Shown: positions 4,480 to 5,120 of the stretch, one piece after another | How the letters are laid out: each line of letters starts with the position of its first letter | How positions within the stretch are numbered: position 1 is the first letter of the stretch | Assembly: GCA_964591605.1 (NCBI GenBank) | Contig: CAZQEN010000454.1 | Span: 1-5,120, forward strand | DNA from: CAYLLT01 sp964591605 | Lineage (GTDB): Bacteria > Planctomycetota > Phycisphaerae > UBA1845 > PWPN01 | DNA length: 5,120 bases | Reading direction: 5' to 3' | Notes under the pieces: model-generated | Told to the model about the DNA's origin: nothing | What the model saw: only the letters and a program-made list of their open reading frames with translations | The model's database searches: none | Made by a program: the position numbers and the translations under genes

Positions 4480-5120
4480 ATGAACCGAGTCTTCGTGGCC
4501 TGGATGGGAATCGTCGGCATCGGTCTGGCCCCCGCGGCCGCCAGGGGCGCCGCAAAGCCCAACATCGTCTTCATCCTCGCCGACGACCTGGGCTACGGCG
4601 ATCTGAGCTGCTACGGGGCCTCACGCATCAAGACGCCTCATATCGATCGCCTCGCCGAGCAGTCACTGCGTTTCCTGGACGGGCATTCGGCATCCGCCAC
4701 CTGCACGCCCTCGCGCTACGCCCTGCTGACCGGCGAATACGCCTGGCGCAGGAAGGGAACCGGGGTACTTCCAGGTGACGCGCGGCTCATCATCGAGCCT
4801 GGCCGCGCCACGCTTGCCTCGATGCTCAAAAAGGCCGGCTACGCCACCGGCGTCGTCGGTAAGTGGCACCTGGGCCTCGGCAAGGGCGAGCTCGACTGGA
4901 ACCGCGAGATCCAACCCGGACCGCTCGAGATCGGATTCGATTACTGCTACCTGATTCCCGCCACCGGTGATCGCGTCCCGTGCGTCTACGTCGAAAACCA
5001 CCGCGTTGTCGGGCTCGACGCCTCCGACCCGATCCAGGTTCGCTACGGCCAGCCGATCGGCAACGAGCCGACGGGCAAGGATCACCCCGAACTGCTCAAG
5101 ATGCACCCCAGCCACGGCCA
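4480..5120 (+). CDS. Secreted Cys-type sulfatase, N-terminal 213 residues (3' truncated by window)
   Basis: This is a formylglycine-dependent sulfatase (alkaline-phosphatase superfamily) that hydrolyses sulfate esters. Residues 1 to about 24 are a signal peptide (MNRVFVAWMGIVGIGLAPAAARGAA), so it acts outside the cytoplasm. PNIVFILADDLGYGDLSCYG (27-46) carries Asp35 and Asp36, the usual metal ligands. CTPSRYALLTGEY (75-87) is the C-x-P-S-R activation signature: Cys75 would be converted to formylglycine by a sulfatase-maturating enzyme not present in this window. GKWHLGLG (127-134) gives the conserved Lys128 and His130 of the active site. The frame stays open to the window end; full-length relatives usually have about 450-550 residues, so under half is seen. 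The start is supported by AGGA (4469-4472) 7 nt upstream of the ATG and by the signal peptide. The substrate cannot be told from this part; planctomycetes carry many such paralogues for sulfated polysaccharides. Confidence 0.93.
   Translation, partial: MNRVFVAWMGIVGIGLAPAAARGAAKPNIVFILADDLGYGDLSCYGASRIKTPHIDRLAEQSLRFLDGHSASATCTPSRYALLTGEYAWRRKGTGVLPGDARLIIEPGRATLASMLKKAGYATGVVGKWHLGLGKGELDWNREIQPGPLEIGFDYCYLIPATGDRVPCVYVENHRVVGLDASDPIQVRYGQPIGNEPTGKDHPELLKMHPSHG

Noticed and set aside
3575..4555. Long minus-strand open frame opposite the prepilin-like gene and sulfatase start
   Set aside because: It is antisense to a protein with FTLIE and ADGHV motifs and to the sulfatase signal peptide, and has no motif of its own.

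Overview
The window is GC-rich (roughly two thirds G+C by eye) with strongly GC-biased third codon positions. Its gene content fits a Planctomycetota bacterium, most plausibly of the Phycisphaerae type. It has a prepilin-like protein with an FTLIE N-terminus and a C-terminal H-Xn-DG motif, a dockerin-bearing lipoprotein, a Cys-type sulfatase and a secreted glycoside-hydrolase-like protein. This combination is characteristic of that phylum, but the assignment is inferred from gene types and not from a marker gene.

Layout, left to right. Bases 1-63 hold the last 20 codons of an unidentified plus-strand gene. Bases 64-268 are a gap between convergent genes with one fairly good imperfect hairpin. 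On the minus strand, a gene for a large secreted glycoside-hydrolase-like protein (2130 down to 511) is followed after only 20 nt by one for a 73-residue predicted lipoprotein (490 down to 269), so the two probably form an operon. Bases 2131-2338 form a divergent promoter region with a sigma70-like promoter candidate facing each way. On the plus strand follow a 221-residue dockerin-containing lipoprotein (2339-3004), a 285-nt gap carrying a notable pair of mirrored GC-rich palindromes (3062-3140), a prepilin-like H-Xn-DG protein (3290-4303), a 176-nt gap, and the N-terminal 213 residues of a sulfatase (4480 to the window edge).

Taken together this looks like part of a locus for using a complex, possibly sulfated polysaccharide. 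The glycosidase-like protein would cut or bind glycans outside the cytoplasm, the sulfatase would remove sulfate esters, and the dockerin and pilin-like proteins would be cell-surface components. The shared role is inferred from adjacency. Nothing in the sequence names the substrate.

The most interesting unexplained structure is the palindrome pair at 3062-3140. The two 23-base cores are the same element in opposite orientation, differing only at two symmetric positions that compensate each other, so the stem pairing is preserved. No CRISPR array, tRNA, rRNA or insertion sequence was seen.
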